Part shown: piece after piece, positions 55,742 through 64,000 of the stretch
Layout: each line of letters opens with the position of its first letter
Position numbering within the stretch: the stretch's first letter is position 1
NCBI RefSeq assembly: GCF_000203935.1
Contig: NC_008577.1
Location: 3,286,001-3,350,000 of the forward strand
DNA length: 64,000 nucleotides
From: Shewanella sp. ANA-3
Lineage (GTDB): Bacteria > Pseudomonadota > Gammaproteobacteria > Enterobacterales > Shewanellaceae
Direction: 5' to 3'
Notes under the pieces: generated by a model
Database searches by the model: none
The model's input: the letters and a program-made list of their open reading frames with translations, nothing else
What the model was told of the DNA's origin: nothing
Program-made: the position numbers and the translations under genes

Positions 55742-56632
55742 ATGGACTTTGGCTTAGCGACAACCTTATATCCAGACGATTATAACTATCAAACAGAGGC
55801 GTATCGCCCAACAACGTCGTCATTGGATTTAGTTCAAGTGATCCAGCAACTGCATGCCAGCCTAGATCCGCGGACAGTCTTTGCCTGCTACGGCAAAGTG
55901 CTAGGACAACATCTGCCCGTCCAAGGTGTTCGCCTGCAAGCCGAGCAACAAAAATTAAGCTGGGGCAAACGTTATGGGATCAGTCTGAAACGACAGATCA
56001 TCTGTGGCGGCACCCCACTGACACTGCAGTATCAACTGCTGACGCCGCTCACACCTTCGCAGACCATTATCCTGCAAGAGATTGAGCCCTTGCTGCTGCA
56101 ACCATTATTAAATGCCATGCAGTATCAAGAGATGTCGATGCAGGCGATGTTCGACTCCCTCACCGGCCTTGGCAATCGTCATTATTACACTCAAAGTTTG
56201 AAAAATGCGGTGGCCAGAGCCCACAGAAAACAAGGCGCGGTATCACTTATCGTATTGGATTTGGATAATTTTAAGCAGCTTAACGATAGGTATGGTCACA
56301 AATGCGGTGATTATATTTTGAAGGAGTTTGGAGACATTATCCGTAGCAGTATCCGCAGTACAGATCAGGCCTTCCGTATCGGAGGCGACGAGTTTGTGGT
56401 GATAGTGCAAGGCAATATTCATGCGGCAGGCTTACTGTGCGAACGTATCGTCACAGCGACCAATGCCCATGCGAGTTTCCATCAATTTGGCGTAAGCAGT
56501 AGCTTAGGTGCGGCTGAGGCGAGCGATACAATGGAAGCCGAACAACTCTACGAGCAAGCGGATAAAACCTTGTATCAAGCCAAAGCCTCGGGTCGTAATT
56601 GCTACAAGTTAAGTCCAGCCCAACTATCTTAA
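55742..56632 (+). CDS. GGDEF diguanylate cyclase
   Basis: 296 aa. A non-membrane N-terminal segment of about 130 residues (possibly GAF-like; TVFACYGKVLGQHLPVQGVR) leads into a full GGDEF domain: MFDSLTGLGNRHYYTQ, LIVLDLDNFKQLNDRYGHKC, FRIGGDEFVVIVQG, and LYQAKASGRNCYKL. The catalytic loop is intact. An inhibitory RxxD site (RSTD) lies exactly five residues before GGDEF, so product inhibition is expected, unlike the cyclase at 5098. It is divergent from the antiporter and convergent with tilS. Confidence 0.93.
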   Translation: MDFGLATTLYPDDYNYQTEAYRPTTSSLDLVQVIQQLHASLDPRTVFACYGKVLGQHLPVQGVRLQAEQQKLSWGKRYGISLKRQIICGGTPLTLQYQLLTPLTPSQTIILQEIEPLLLQPLLNAMQYQEMSMQAMFDSLTGLGNRHYYTQSLKNAVARAHRKQGAVSLIVLDLDNFKQLNDRYGHKCGDYILKEFGDIIRSSIRSTDQAFRIGGDEFVVIVQGNIHAAGLLCERIVTATNAHASFHQFGVSSSLGAAEASDTMEAEQLYEQADKTLYQAKASGRNCYKLSPAQLS

Positions 56633-56682
56633 TCGAGCATGGATGCTGCTCACTTGCGATAAAGCATGGCAAATACACTCTG

Positions 56683-58089
56683 CTATCCGATTGCTTGCCC
56701 ATCAAACTTAAGCCCGACATCATCCCCTTGGGCACAAAATGCCTTTTCGACCCAGAGTCCCAGCGCCATCACTAAACGCTCGTTATAGAACAAGAACCCC
56801 ACCTCAGCACGTAACCATGGCGGCACAGCGCATTCTTGCCAGAGTTTTTTAAGCTCGCGTCCCTTATCGCGAAAATGCGGCTGACAGCGAAATTGTCCCG
56901 GTAACTGATAACGCAGGCTCACCACCTCACCTGCCTTGGGTAAACACAGCCGAGGACCCGTTGTAGCTAAGGTAAATGGCGCAATTTTATCCTCAACTCT
57001 TGTTGATGCTTGAGTGAGTAAAGCCAGAATATCTTGATGCAGTTCGCGCGTAGTGATGCGCGGCGCGGCGGATACGGTGTTTACCGTATCCAGATAAAGC
57101 ATGCCTGCAAAGCGGCGCAGAACACAGTCACCAATCTGGAGCTGTACTTTGGCATCCTCTTTAGCCCCCATTAACTGCTGCAGGATTTGCTGCAACTGCA
57201 CATAGGAAGGCAGTCCAAAGCCTTGTGATTCGATAAAGCCCCGCAGCAGCAATCCCTGCCATTCACTGGTTTGTGTAGCCAGCTCATCAAGCTTAAGCAC
57301 GGTTTGCTGGGTAAAGTGCGCCTCGGTTAACAGCTTAGGTAAACGCTCACTCACCTCGGCATCCACTACAGCCTGTTGTTCCGCGCAAAGCTGAGCGCTA
57401 CGGCTTGCAGTGGTGGCGATACTGGGCCAACGTGCTTTTAGGCGTGGGATAATCTCGAGGCGTAAAAAGTTACGATCGTATTTATCGTCTTGATTACTTT
57501 CATCTTCGATATGCACTAGCTGTCGGGTTTGAGCGAAAGCTTCAATCTGCTCACGGCTAATATCGAGCAAGGGACGCACTTGCAGGCAAGCCCCCTTCTC
57601 GCCGAGTGGGAGCATTTGGATTTGCCCCATGGCGGCTAACCCTTTGGGGCCCTGACCGCGTTTGAGGGCGAGTAGAATCGTCTCGAGTTGGTCGTCTTCA
57701 TGGTGGGCGGTCAGCAGTACATCCTGAGGCTTAAGGTGCTGCAATATCGCCTGATAACGCATTTTTCGCGCCTCGGCCTCAATACTCACTCTCGGCCCGA
57801 GGGTGAGTTGTACTCGTTCCACCGTGATTGGTAAACCATAGTTGGCGGCGCGAGTTTGGCAGTGCTCGGCCCAAGCGTCGGCATTAGGGCTCAAGCCATG
57901 GTGCACATAAATCAGCTGATAATGAAACTCGGGGTGATGTTTGGCGAATTCACTCAAACCGTAGGCGAGCACTTCGGAATCGACACCGCCACTGTAAGCG
58001 AGGACTAACTTGCTCCCCGCTTGCAGTGGTAAGCTCGCTAAAAATCGCGCTATATGGGCACAAAGTTCCACCGCCGCCATTGCACTCAC
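56683..58089 (-). CDS. tilS: tRNA(Ile)-lysidine synthetase
   Basis: 468 aa with the three-part architecture of long TilS. The N-terminal PP-loop ATPase has LAYSGGVDSEVLAYGL and AHHEDDQLETILLALKRG. A middle TilS substrate-binding domain follows (SIATTASRSAQLCAEQQAVV). The C-terminal TilS_C part reads RDKGRELKKLWQECAVPPWL. It adds lysine to C34 of tRNA-Ile(CAU) so that it reads AUA. The gene is essential. It lies 68 bp after dnaE on the same strand. Confidence 0.96.
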   Translation of the reverse strand: MSAMAAVELCAHIARFLASLPLQAGSKLVLAYSGGVDSEVLAYGLSEFAKHHPEFHYQLIYVHHGLSPNADAWAEHCQTRAANYGLPITVERVQLTLGPRVSIEAEARKMRYQAILQHLKPQDVLLTAHHEDDQLETILLALKRGQGPKGLAAMGQIQMLPLGEKGACLQVRPLLDISREQIEAFAQTRQLVHIEDESNQDDKYDRNFLRLEIIPRLKARWPSIATTASRSAQLCAEQQAVVDAEVSERLPKLLTEAHFTQQTVLKLDELATQTSEWQGLLLRGFIESQGFGLPSYVQLQQILQQLMGAKEDAKVQLQIGDCVLRRFAGMLYLDTVNTVSAAPRITTRELHQDILALLTQASTRVEDKIAPFTLATTGPRLCLPKAGEVVSLRYQLPGQFRCQPHFRDKGRELKKLWQECAVPPWLRAEVGFLFYNERLVMALGLWVEKAFCAQGDDVGLKFDGQAIG

Positions 58090-58157
58090 CCTATAAAATC
58101 CATCACTCGCTGATGCTCAATAATCCCCCAACCCCAAAGTCTCTTTCAGGTTATCGA

Positions 58158-61100
58158 TTAGGGGAACAGGATCCGCACCTTATTAGGCCCAAGCAGGCTC
58201 TCAAGGGCAAACACCAATTCATCACTGGGGTTGACTCGCCAATTTTCCGCCAACCTAAATTGGCCTTTAGCCTGCGCTTGACTGTAGTTAATCACTACAG
58301 GCACGGCGCCATTGCGCCACGGACTTATCGACTGCTCGATACTTTCGAGCACGCTAGGCGTTAGCTGCGATGCGTCTAAATCGATTTCTAAGGCGCTGGC
58401 AAAGTGGCTACGCGCCTCGCTGATATCGATAATATTACGCGCCGTCATGCGGTTGCCACCGGCAAAATCATCGAAGCTTACTTCACCTTCGCAGATCAGG
58501 ATCCTGTCCTTCTCGAGCAGATGGTTAAACTTCTCAAAAGCTTCGGTAAAGAGCATCACCTCAAGGCGCGCACTCTTATCATCTAAGGTCAGCAGACCCA
58601 TTTTTGAGCCACGCTTAGTGAGCATTACCCGGGTAGCCACCACAAGGCCTGCCGCCTTAACGGTTTTGCCGCGATCGGTTGGATGCACGTCCTTTAAGCG
58701 CCCGGAAGTGTAATGCTTAAGCTCTTTAAGGTATTGATTAATCGGGTGACCGGTTAAATATAGACCTAAGGTCTCGCGCTCCCCTTCGAGCCAAATTTTA
58801 TCGGGCCACGGAGTGCATTCGACAAACTGCTGCTTGCTGTCCTCTGGGTCACTATTGAGCAGACCAAACATATCATGCTGACCGATGGCCTCGGCCTTAG
58901 CGTGCTGATCGGCGGCGCTTATCGCCTCAGGCAAGGTGGCCATCATAGAGGCGCGGTGCGGCCCAAGCGCATCTAAGGCGCCAGCGCAGATAAGCTTTTC
59001 AATCACCCGCTTGTTAAGTTTTTTAAGATCGATACGGGCACAAAAGTCGAATAAGTCTTTAAAGGGGCCGTCCTTACGCGCCTCTAAAATCGACTCAACC
59101 GGCCCCTCACCCACACCTTTGATGGCGCCGATGCCATAGACGATACGCAGATCATCATCGACGGTAAACTTAAACAGACCTTTGTTCACATCCGGCGGAA
59201 TAATGGTGAGTCCCATACGCTCACATTCATCCACTAGGGTGACGATTTTGTCTGTGTTATCCATATCGGCGGACATTACCGCCGCCATAAACTGCGAGGG
59301 AAAGTGAGTCTTGAGCCACAGGGTTTGATAGGACACGAGCGCGTACGCGGCGGAGTGGGATTTGTTAAAGCCGTAGCCGGCAAACTTTTCCACTAAGTCG
59401 AAGATCTTCATCGCCAACTCGCCATCGACGCCGTTCTTAATCGCCCCTTCTTTAAAGGTACCGCGCTGTTTGGCCATCTCCTCAGGCTTTTTCTTACCCA
59501 TAGCACGGCGCAGCATGTCAGCGCCACCTAAGGTATAACCCGATAGCACCTGCGCAATCTGCATCACCTGCTCTTGGTACAAAATAATGCCGTAGGTGGG
59601 CGACAACAGCTCCTTCAAGGATTCATGCTGGTATTGAGAATCGGGATAAGACACCTCTTCACGACCATGCTTACGCTCGATAAAGTTATCCACCATGCCC
59701 GATTGCAGGGGCCCCGGGCGGAACAGTGCCACGAGTGCGATCATATCTTCGAAACAGTCGGGTTGCAGACGCTTAATCAAATCCTTCATACCACGGGATT
59801 CGAGCTGGAATACCGCAGTGGTTTCATAGCGTTGCAGCAAGCGGAACGAAGCTGGATCGTCTAGGGGAATCGCCTCAATCCGCACTGGTGGACGGCCGTT
59901 TTTAACCTCCACCTTGTTGATCATCTCCAGCGCCCAGTCGACGATGGTGAGGGTTCTTAATCCCAAGAAGTCGAATTTGACTAAGCCAGCGGTTTCCACG
60001 TCGTTCTTATCGAACTGGGTTACCGGGTTTTTCCCTTCCGCATCGCAGTAAAGCGGCGAGAAGTCGGTGATCTTGGTGGGCGCAATCACCACGCCCCCCG
60101 CGTGCTTACCAGCGTTACGGGTCACACCCTCGAGTTTGCGGCACATGTCGATAAGATCTTTCACATCCTCATCGGCATCGTAGGACTCCTGCAGCGCAGG
60201 CTCCACCTCAAAGGCCTTGGCGAGCGTCATGCCAGGCTCTGGCGGAATCAACTTAGAAATACGGTCCACAAAGCCATAGGGATGGCCGAGCACACGACCC
60301 ACGTCGCGGATAACCGCCTTGGCCGCCATGGTACCGAAGGTAATGATCTGCGATACCGCCTCACGGCCGTAGAGTTCGGCCACGTGGTCAATTACCTCAT
60401 CGCGTCTATCCATACAGAAGTCGACGTCGAAGTCGGGCATAGATACCCGCTCTGGGTTGAGGAATCGTTCGAACAGCAGGTCGAATTCGAGGGGGTCTAA
60501 GTCGGTAATTTTAAGGGCATAGGCCACAAGCGAGCCTGCGCCCGAACCACGGCCTGGCCCCACGGGAATGCCGTTATCCTTACCCCACTGGATAAACTCC
60601 ATTACGATCAGGAAGTAACCGGGGAAGCCCATCTGGTTGATAACCTTAAGCTCGACATCGAGACGCTCGTCATATTCACCGCGGCGCTCAGCGCGCACTT
60701 GTGGATCGGGGAATAAGAACTCTAAACGCTCTTCAAGCCCCTTCTTAGAGCAATCAACCAGATAATCCTCAATCGACATATCGCCGGTGGGGAAGTTCGG
60801 TAAGAAGTATTCGTATAAGCGAATGGTAACGTTGCAGCGCTTGGCAATTTCAACGGTATTTTCGAGCGCGGCCGGAATGTCGGCAAACAGCTCGCACATT
60901 TCCTCTTCGCTGCGAAGGTACTGTTGCTCGCTATATTTTTTAGGACGGCGGGGATCGGCAAGCGTAAAACCATCGTGAATCGCCACACGGATCTCGTGGG
61001 ATTCAAAGTCTTCGGGTTTTAAAAACACCACCTGATTGGTGGCCACCACAGGGATGCCCTTTTCCTGCGCCAGTCCCACCGCCATATGCAGGTAACGCTC

Positions 61101-61634
61101 CTCATCGGTGCGTCCCGTACGCAATAACTCGAGGTAATAACGCCCTTCAAAATGCTGCTGATAAAACTCGCATAAGGACTCAACTTGTGTATTGTTGCCC
61201 TTTAGCAGCGCCTTACCCACGTCCCCTTCTCGGCCACCAGACAGCAGCAAAATGCCTTCGTTGTAGGTCACAAGCCACTCTTGGTCAATCACCACGCGCC
61301 CTTGAACATGGCCACGTAAATAGGCTTGGCTGATGATTTGAGTGAGGTTTTGATAGCCATCATTATTCATCGCAATAATGGTTAAGGCACAAAACTCGCC
61401 ATCAAACCCCGGCACTTGCATCCAAAAGTCTGCGCCGATAATCGGCTTGATCCCCGCCCCATGGCAACCACCATAAAACTTGACCAGACCACAGAGGTTG
61501 TTTTGATCTGTTAATGCCACCGCGGCCATGCCCTTCGCCTCAACTTGGGCGAGGATGGGTTTGACCTTAGCCACACCATCGGACATAGAAAAGTCACTGT
61601 GGACACGAAGATGCACAAAACGAGGATCGGACAT
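58158..61634 (-). CDS. dnaE: DNA polymerase III alpha subunit
   Basis: 1158 aa from ATG 61634 ([20 protein letters not shown]), close to the 1160 aa of E. coli; the longer frame from 61667 adds 11 non-typical residues. Order: PHP domain (residues 1-270), polymerase core with [16 protein letters not shown] and the catalytic [16 protein letters not shown], then [15 protein letters not shown]. Further on are the helix-hairpin-helix region, an OB-fold ([20 protein letters not shown]) and the C-terminal tau-binding part. It is the replicative polymerase. It follows rnhB with a hairpin between. Confidence 0.98.
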   Translation of the reverse strand: MSDPRFVHLRVHSDFSMSDGVAKVKPILAQVEAKGMAAVALTDQNNLCGLVKFYGGCHGAGIKPIIGADFWMQVPGFDGEFCALTIIAMNNDGYQNLTQIISQAYLRGHVQGRVVIDQEWLVTYNEGILLLSGGREGDVGKALLKGNNTQVESLCEFYQQHFEGRYYLELLRTGRTDEERYLHMAVGLAQEKGIPVVATNQVVFLKPEDFESHEIRVAIHDGFTLADPRRPKKYSEQQYLRSEEEMCELFADIPAALENTVEIAKRCNVTIRLYEYFLPNFPTGDMSIEDYLVDCSKKGLEERLEFLFPDPQVRAERRGEYDERLDVELKVINQMGFPGYFLIVMEFIQWGKDNGIPVGPGRGSGAGSLVAYALKITDLDPLEFDLLFERFLNPERVSMPDFDVDFCMDRRDEVIDHVAELYGREAVSQIITFGTMAAKAVIRDVGRVLGHPYGFVDRISKLIPPEPGMTLAKAFEVEPALQESYDADEDVKDLIDMCRKLEGVTRNAGKHAGGVVIAPTKITDFSPLYCDAEGKNPVTQFDKNDVETAGLVKFDFLGLRTLTIVDWALEMINKVEVKNGRPPVRIEAIPLDDPASFRLLQRYETTAVFQLESRGMKDLIKRLQPDCFEDMIALVALFRPGPLQSGMVDNFIERKHGREEVSYPDSQYQHESLKELLSPTYGIILYQEQVMQIAQVLSGYTLGGADMLRRAMGKKKPEEMAKQRGTFKEGAIKNGVDGELAMKIFDLVEKFAGYGFNKSHSAAYALVSYQTLWLKTHFPSQFMAAVMSADMDNTDKIVTLVDECERMGLTIIPPDVNKGLFKFTVDDDLRIVYGIGAIKGVGEGPVESILEARKDGPFKDLFDFCARIDLKKLNKRVIEKLICAGALDALGPHRASMMATLPEAISAADQHAKAEAIGQHDMFGLLNSDPEDSKQQFVECTPWPDKIWLEGERETLGLYLTGHPINQYLKELKHYTSGRLKDVHPTDRGKTVKAAGLVVATRVMLTKRGSKMGLLTLDDKSARLEVMLFTEAFEKFNHLLEKDRILICEGEVSFDDFAGGNRMTARNIIDISEARSHFASALEIDLDASQLTPSVLESIEQSISPWRNGAVPVVINYSQAQAKGQFRLAENWRVNPSDELVFALESLLGPNKVRILFP

Positions 61635-61687
61635 AATTAGAATTATCTTTGAATAGCAGGTTAACAATCACTAAAAAAGCAGACTAA

Positions 61688-61718
61688 CAAAGTCACAGCC
61701 CTTGGGCTAGTGACTTTG
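61688..61718 (-). terminator. Hairpin between rnhB and dnaE
   Basis: CAAAGTCAC (61688-61696) pairs with GTGACTTTG (61710-61718), with an inner AGCCC/GGGCT stem and one bulged A. A run of six T appears ten bases further on the minus strand. It could be a partial terminator that lowers dnaE read-through from the lpx genes. Confidence 0.55.
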
Positions 61719-61751
61719 CTCTCAAGCTGAAGTGAAAACACCCAATCGGTG

Positions 61752-62381
61752 TTAACGCTCCAGTAATGCCTTGACGGGTTTGAAACTTTTACGATATTGG
61801 TCGAACACGCCGTGCTCGGCGATGGCGTCAAAATGCGCCTTAGTCGGATACCCCTTATGCTTAGCAAATCCATACTGGGGATAAGCGGCATCGAGGGCAT
61901 CCATCTCCCGATCGCGGGTGACTTTGGCAATAATCGACGCCGCACTGATACTCGCAATCAGGCCATCACCTTTGACTATGCTATGACTGATCAGAGTCAG
62001 CCCCTGGTGCGTAAACGCTGGGCTGCGATTACCATCGACTAAAACTAACTCGGGCGCACGAGCAAGCCCAGCTACCGCACGCTGCATCGCAAGCATTGTG
62101 GCATGCAGGATATTCAGCTCATCGATTTCCAAAGGACTGGCCCTCCCCACATGATAACTCAAGGCTTTTTCACAAATCTCATCGAACAAGGCCTCGCGGC
62201 GCTTCTCGCTGAGCTTTTTAGAATCATTTAAGCCTGCAATGGGGCGATTAGGATCGAGGATTACCGCAGCCGTGACCACATCCCCTACCAGCGGGCCACG
62301 ACCGACTTCATCCACGCCCGCCACTAAACCTGTAGAGAAGGTAGCGATATCGGCGTCGGTCAACGTCTTAAATACCGCCAT
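61752..62381 (-). CDS. rnhB: Ribonuclease HII
   Basis: 209 aa. It cuts RNA in RNA-DNA hybrids and removes ribonucleotides from DNA. The catalytic motif is [20 protein letters not shown] with Asp and Glu. Further acidic residues lie in [13 protein letters not shown] and [20 protein letters not shown]. The start codon overlaps the lpxB stop by one base (TAATG), showing coupled translation in the lpxA-lpxB-rnhB string. Confidence 0.97.
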   Translation of the reverse strand: MAVFKTLTDADIATFSTGLVAGVDEVGRGPLVGDVVTAAVILDPNRPIAGLNDSKKLSEKRREALFDEICEKALSYHVGRASPLEIDELNILHATMLAMQRAVAGLARAPELVLVDGNRSPAFTHQGLTLISHSIVKGDGLIASISAASIIAKVTRDREMDALDAAYPQYGFAKHKGYPTKAHFDAIAEHGVFDQYRKSFKPVKALLER

Positions 62382-63538
62382 TAGTTCACATCCTTAGCAT
62401 CGACGAGCGCTAACACTGCCTCAGCCGCTTTTTGACTGGCATCACAGCGCAACATTTGGTGTAAACGCTCAAACTCGGCTTTGATTGGCGTAAAGTCACG
62501 ATTCAGCTCAACGCCAACCGCTTCGGCAATCTTTTCTGGGGTGCAATCGTGCTGGATAAGCTCTGGCACCACATCTCGCCCCGCTAACAGATTCGGCAGC
62601 GAGAAACGGTTCACTTGCATCATGGTTTTCGCGATCTGATAGGTCAGCGGACTCACGCGATACGCCACCACCATAGGGCGTTTGATCAGCATGGCCTCAA
62701 GCGTTGCCGTGCCCGACGCCAGTAAAATGCCATCGGCAGCGGCCATCACTTCGCGGGATTTGCCTTCCACCATGTGGATTTCCAGATCCGGTGCATGCGC
62801 TTTTAATGCTTGCTCAAACTGCTCACGGCGCTTTTGATTCACTAAGGGCGTCACAAAGCGAATATCGGGAAATTGCTGCTTGATAAGTAGCGCAGCCTTC
62901 ACAAAAGGCTCGGCCAATTGCTTTAATTCGCCACCGCGTGAGCCGGGTAAAATCGCGAGGTATTCGGCCTCAGGATCGAGTTCAAGCAACTGACGAGCGC
63001 TCGCCTTATCACTCTCTAACGGAATATCGTCAGCCAAGGTATGGCCAACAAAGGTACAAGGTACCTGATGCTTATCGTAAAAGGCCTTCTCAAAGGGCAA
63101 TAACGACAGCACCATATTGGTGGCCTTAGCGATTTTAAAAATCCGCTTAGGGCGCCATGCCCATACCGAAGGGCTCACATAGTGAACGGTTTTAATCCCC
63201 TGCGCCTTTAACTTAAGCTCAAGACCGATATTAAAATCCGGTGCATCGATACCGATAAAACAATCGGGCTTAAGTTCGGTGATGGACTTAATTAGGGATG
63301 AGCGCACGTGGAGTAAGCGTGGCAGACGAGATAGCACTTCGACTATCCCCATCACGGCTAACTCTTCCATCGCGAACAGAGATTCGAAGCCTAGGGCTTC
63401 CATTCGAGGTCCACCAATACCGACAAAACGAGCGTTGGGGTGTGTTTTTTGCAGTGCGGCCATTAAACCTGCACCTAAAATATCGCCGGAGAGTTCTCCG
63501 GCGACCATTGCAAACACTAATTGAGATTTTTTGCTCAT
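62381..63538 (-). CDS. lpxB: Lipid-A-disaccharide synthase
   Basis: 385 aa, GT19 family. It joins UDP-diacylglucosamine and lipid X into the lipid A disaccharide at the inner membrane. Conserved regions: [67 protein letters not shown], and [20 protein letters not shown] peripheral membrane helix is expected near residues 60-80. It lies between lpxA and rnhB. Confidence 0.97.
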   Translation of the reverse strand: MSKKSQLVFAMVAGELSGDILGAGLMAALQKTHPNARFVGIGGPRMEALGFESLFAMEELAVMGIVEVLSRLPRLLHVRSSLIKSITELKPDCFIGIDAPDFNIGLELKLKAQGIKTVHYVSPSVWAWRPKRIFKIAKATNMVLSLLPFEKAFYDKHQVPCTFVGHTLADDIPLESDKASARQLLELDPEAEYLAILPGSRGGELKQLAEPFVKAALLIKQQFPDIRFVTPLVNQKRREQFEQALKAHAPDLEIHMVEGKSREVMAAADGILLASGTATLEAMLIKRPMVVAYRVSPLTYQIAKTMMQVNRFSLPNLLAGRDVVPELIQHDCTPEKIAEAVGVELNRDFTPIKAEFERLHQMLRCDASQKAAEAVLALVDAKDVN

Positions 63539-63654
63539 AAACCAATCATATCTGACAAGTGAATGGCACCGCAGCGCATCTCTGCCATGGCATTGTCTAA
63601 AGCAGAATATTACGAGCAGTGCCTATGAATGGCATAGTGTAGAGTCTAGGACTC

Positions 63655-64000
63655 TTAACGAATAATGCCGCGACCCGATGATTTAACAAACTCAATGAAC
63701 GACTTAACTTGCTCATCGTTCTGCGCATCTTCGGCAAGCGCTTCAATCGCTTCATCAACAGTTAAACTACTGCGATATAAGGTTTTATAGGCACGGCGCA
63801 CCGCTAATTGGCTCTCCTTAGAGAAACCACGGCGCTTCATACCTTCGCTGTTTAAGCCACGAGGAATAGCAGGTTGTCCCGCCGCCATCACAAAGGGTGG
63901 CACATCCTGTAGCAATAACGAACACCCCGCGGTAAAGGCGTGGGCACCGATATGCACAAACTGGTGAACCCCAGTCATACCACCGAGAATTGCCCAGTCA
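63655..64000 (-). CDS. lpxA: UDP-N-acetylglucosamine acyltransferase, C-terminal part (runs off the window)
   Basis: About 115 C-terminal residues of a protein normally near 256-262 aa; the frame is still open at the window end (GDWAILGGMTGVHQFVHIGA). The visible part includes the end of the left-handed beta-helix and the helical C-terminal domain (MKRRGFSKESQLAVRRAYKTLYRS, split over residues after the helix). It makes the first lipid A step. The distance to lpxB is 116 bp. Confidence 0.95.
   Translation of the reverse strand, partial: DWAILGGMTGVHQFVHIGAHAFTAGCSLLLQDVPPFVMAAGQPAIPRGLNSEGMKRRGFSKESQLAVRRAYKTLYRSSLTVDEAIEALAEDAQNDEQVKSFIEFVKSSGRGIIR

Noticed and set aside
1..64000. CRISPR arrays, insertion sequences, prophage, tRNA or rRNA genes
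   Set aside because: I saw no evenly spaced direct repeats with spacers, no transposase or integrase, no phage structural gene and no tRNA-like cloverleaf with a CCA end.

Overview
The window looks like chromosomal DNA of a Shewanella species (Gammaproteobacteria). The evidence is gene order and family content: a valine/isoleucine catabolic operon beside metA, a phhA-phhB / tyrR / fahA-maiA phenylalanine-tyrosine cluster, an outer-membrane decaheme cytochrome of the OmcA/MtrC type, and the lpxA-lpxB-rnhB-dnaE block. I see no insertion sequence, prophage, CRISPR array, tRNA or rRNA, so this is mostly core chromosome with a few accessory-looking genes.

Layout. 1-9.9 kb (+ strand) is the most unusual part: the end of an envelope-type protein; a membrane-bound winged-helix/STAND ATPase/TPR regulator whose 3' third is clearly AT-rich; a small DP-EP-like protein; a PAS-GGDEF diguanylate cyclase; a LamG-like/unknown beta domain/FAD-oxidase fusion; and an EamA exporter. 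10-15 kb carries the ABC-F protein YbiT and a divergent copper pair (copA/cueR) with a MerR-type promoter of 19-bp spacing. 15-17.4 kb holds an S9 peptidase lipoprotein and a small membrane protein. 17.5-25.5 kb is a seven-gene operon for valine and isoleucine breakdown (thiolase, mmsA, acyl-CoA dehydrogenase, enoyl-CoA hydratase, 3-hydroxyisobutyryl-CoA hydrolase, mmsB, SDR dehydrogenase). metA, a YbaY-like lipoprotein, an SDR, ompW and a nucleotidyltransferase-like gene follow. 30-35.2 kb is aromatic amino-acid catabolism and its regulator TyrR.

35.5-42.4 kb (+) has galU-galE, napF, a bactofilin, a LysR regulator and the decaheme cytochrome. 42.5-48 kb (-) has a DUF2982-like gene with an ElyC-like gene, a fructokinase-like ROK kinase, cysQ, an RmlD-like reductase with an internal 15-bp repeat, and a PHP phosphatase. 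48-55.6 kb has a SWIM-SNF2 helicase, a DUF885 protein and a KefB-type antiporter. 55.7-64 kb has a second GGDEF gene, tilS, dnaE, rnhB, lpxB and the 3' end of lpxA, which runs off the window.

Regulatory logic. A 16-bp palindrome TTTACG-N4-CGTAAA occurs upstream of the valine/isoleucine operon and upstream of tyrR, with a two-mismatch copy upstream of phhA. This suggests one regulator (TyrR or a LiuR-type protein) joins branched-chain and aromatic amino-acid catabolism. A perfect FNR-type box lies upstream of ompW, and an ArcA-like site and a 9-bp inverted repeat lie upstream of the decaheme cytochrome, fitting anaerobic respiration.
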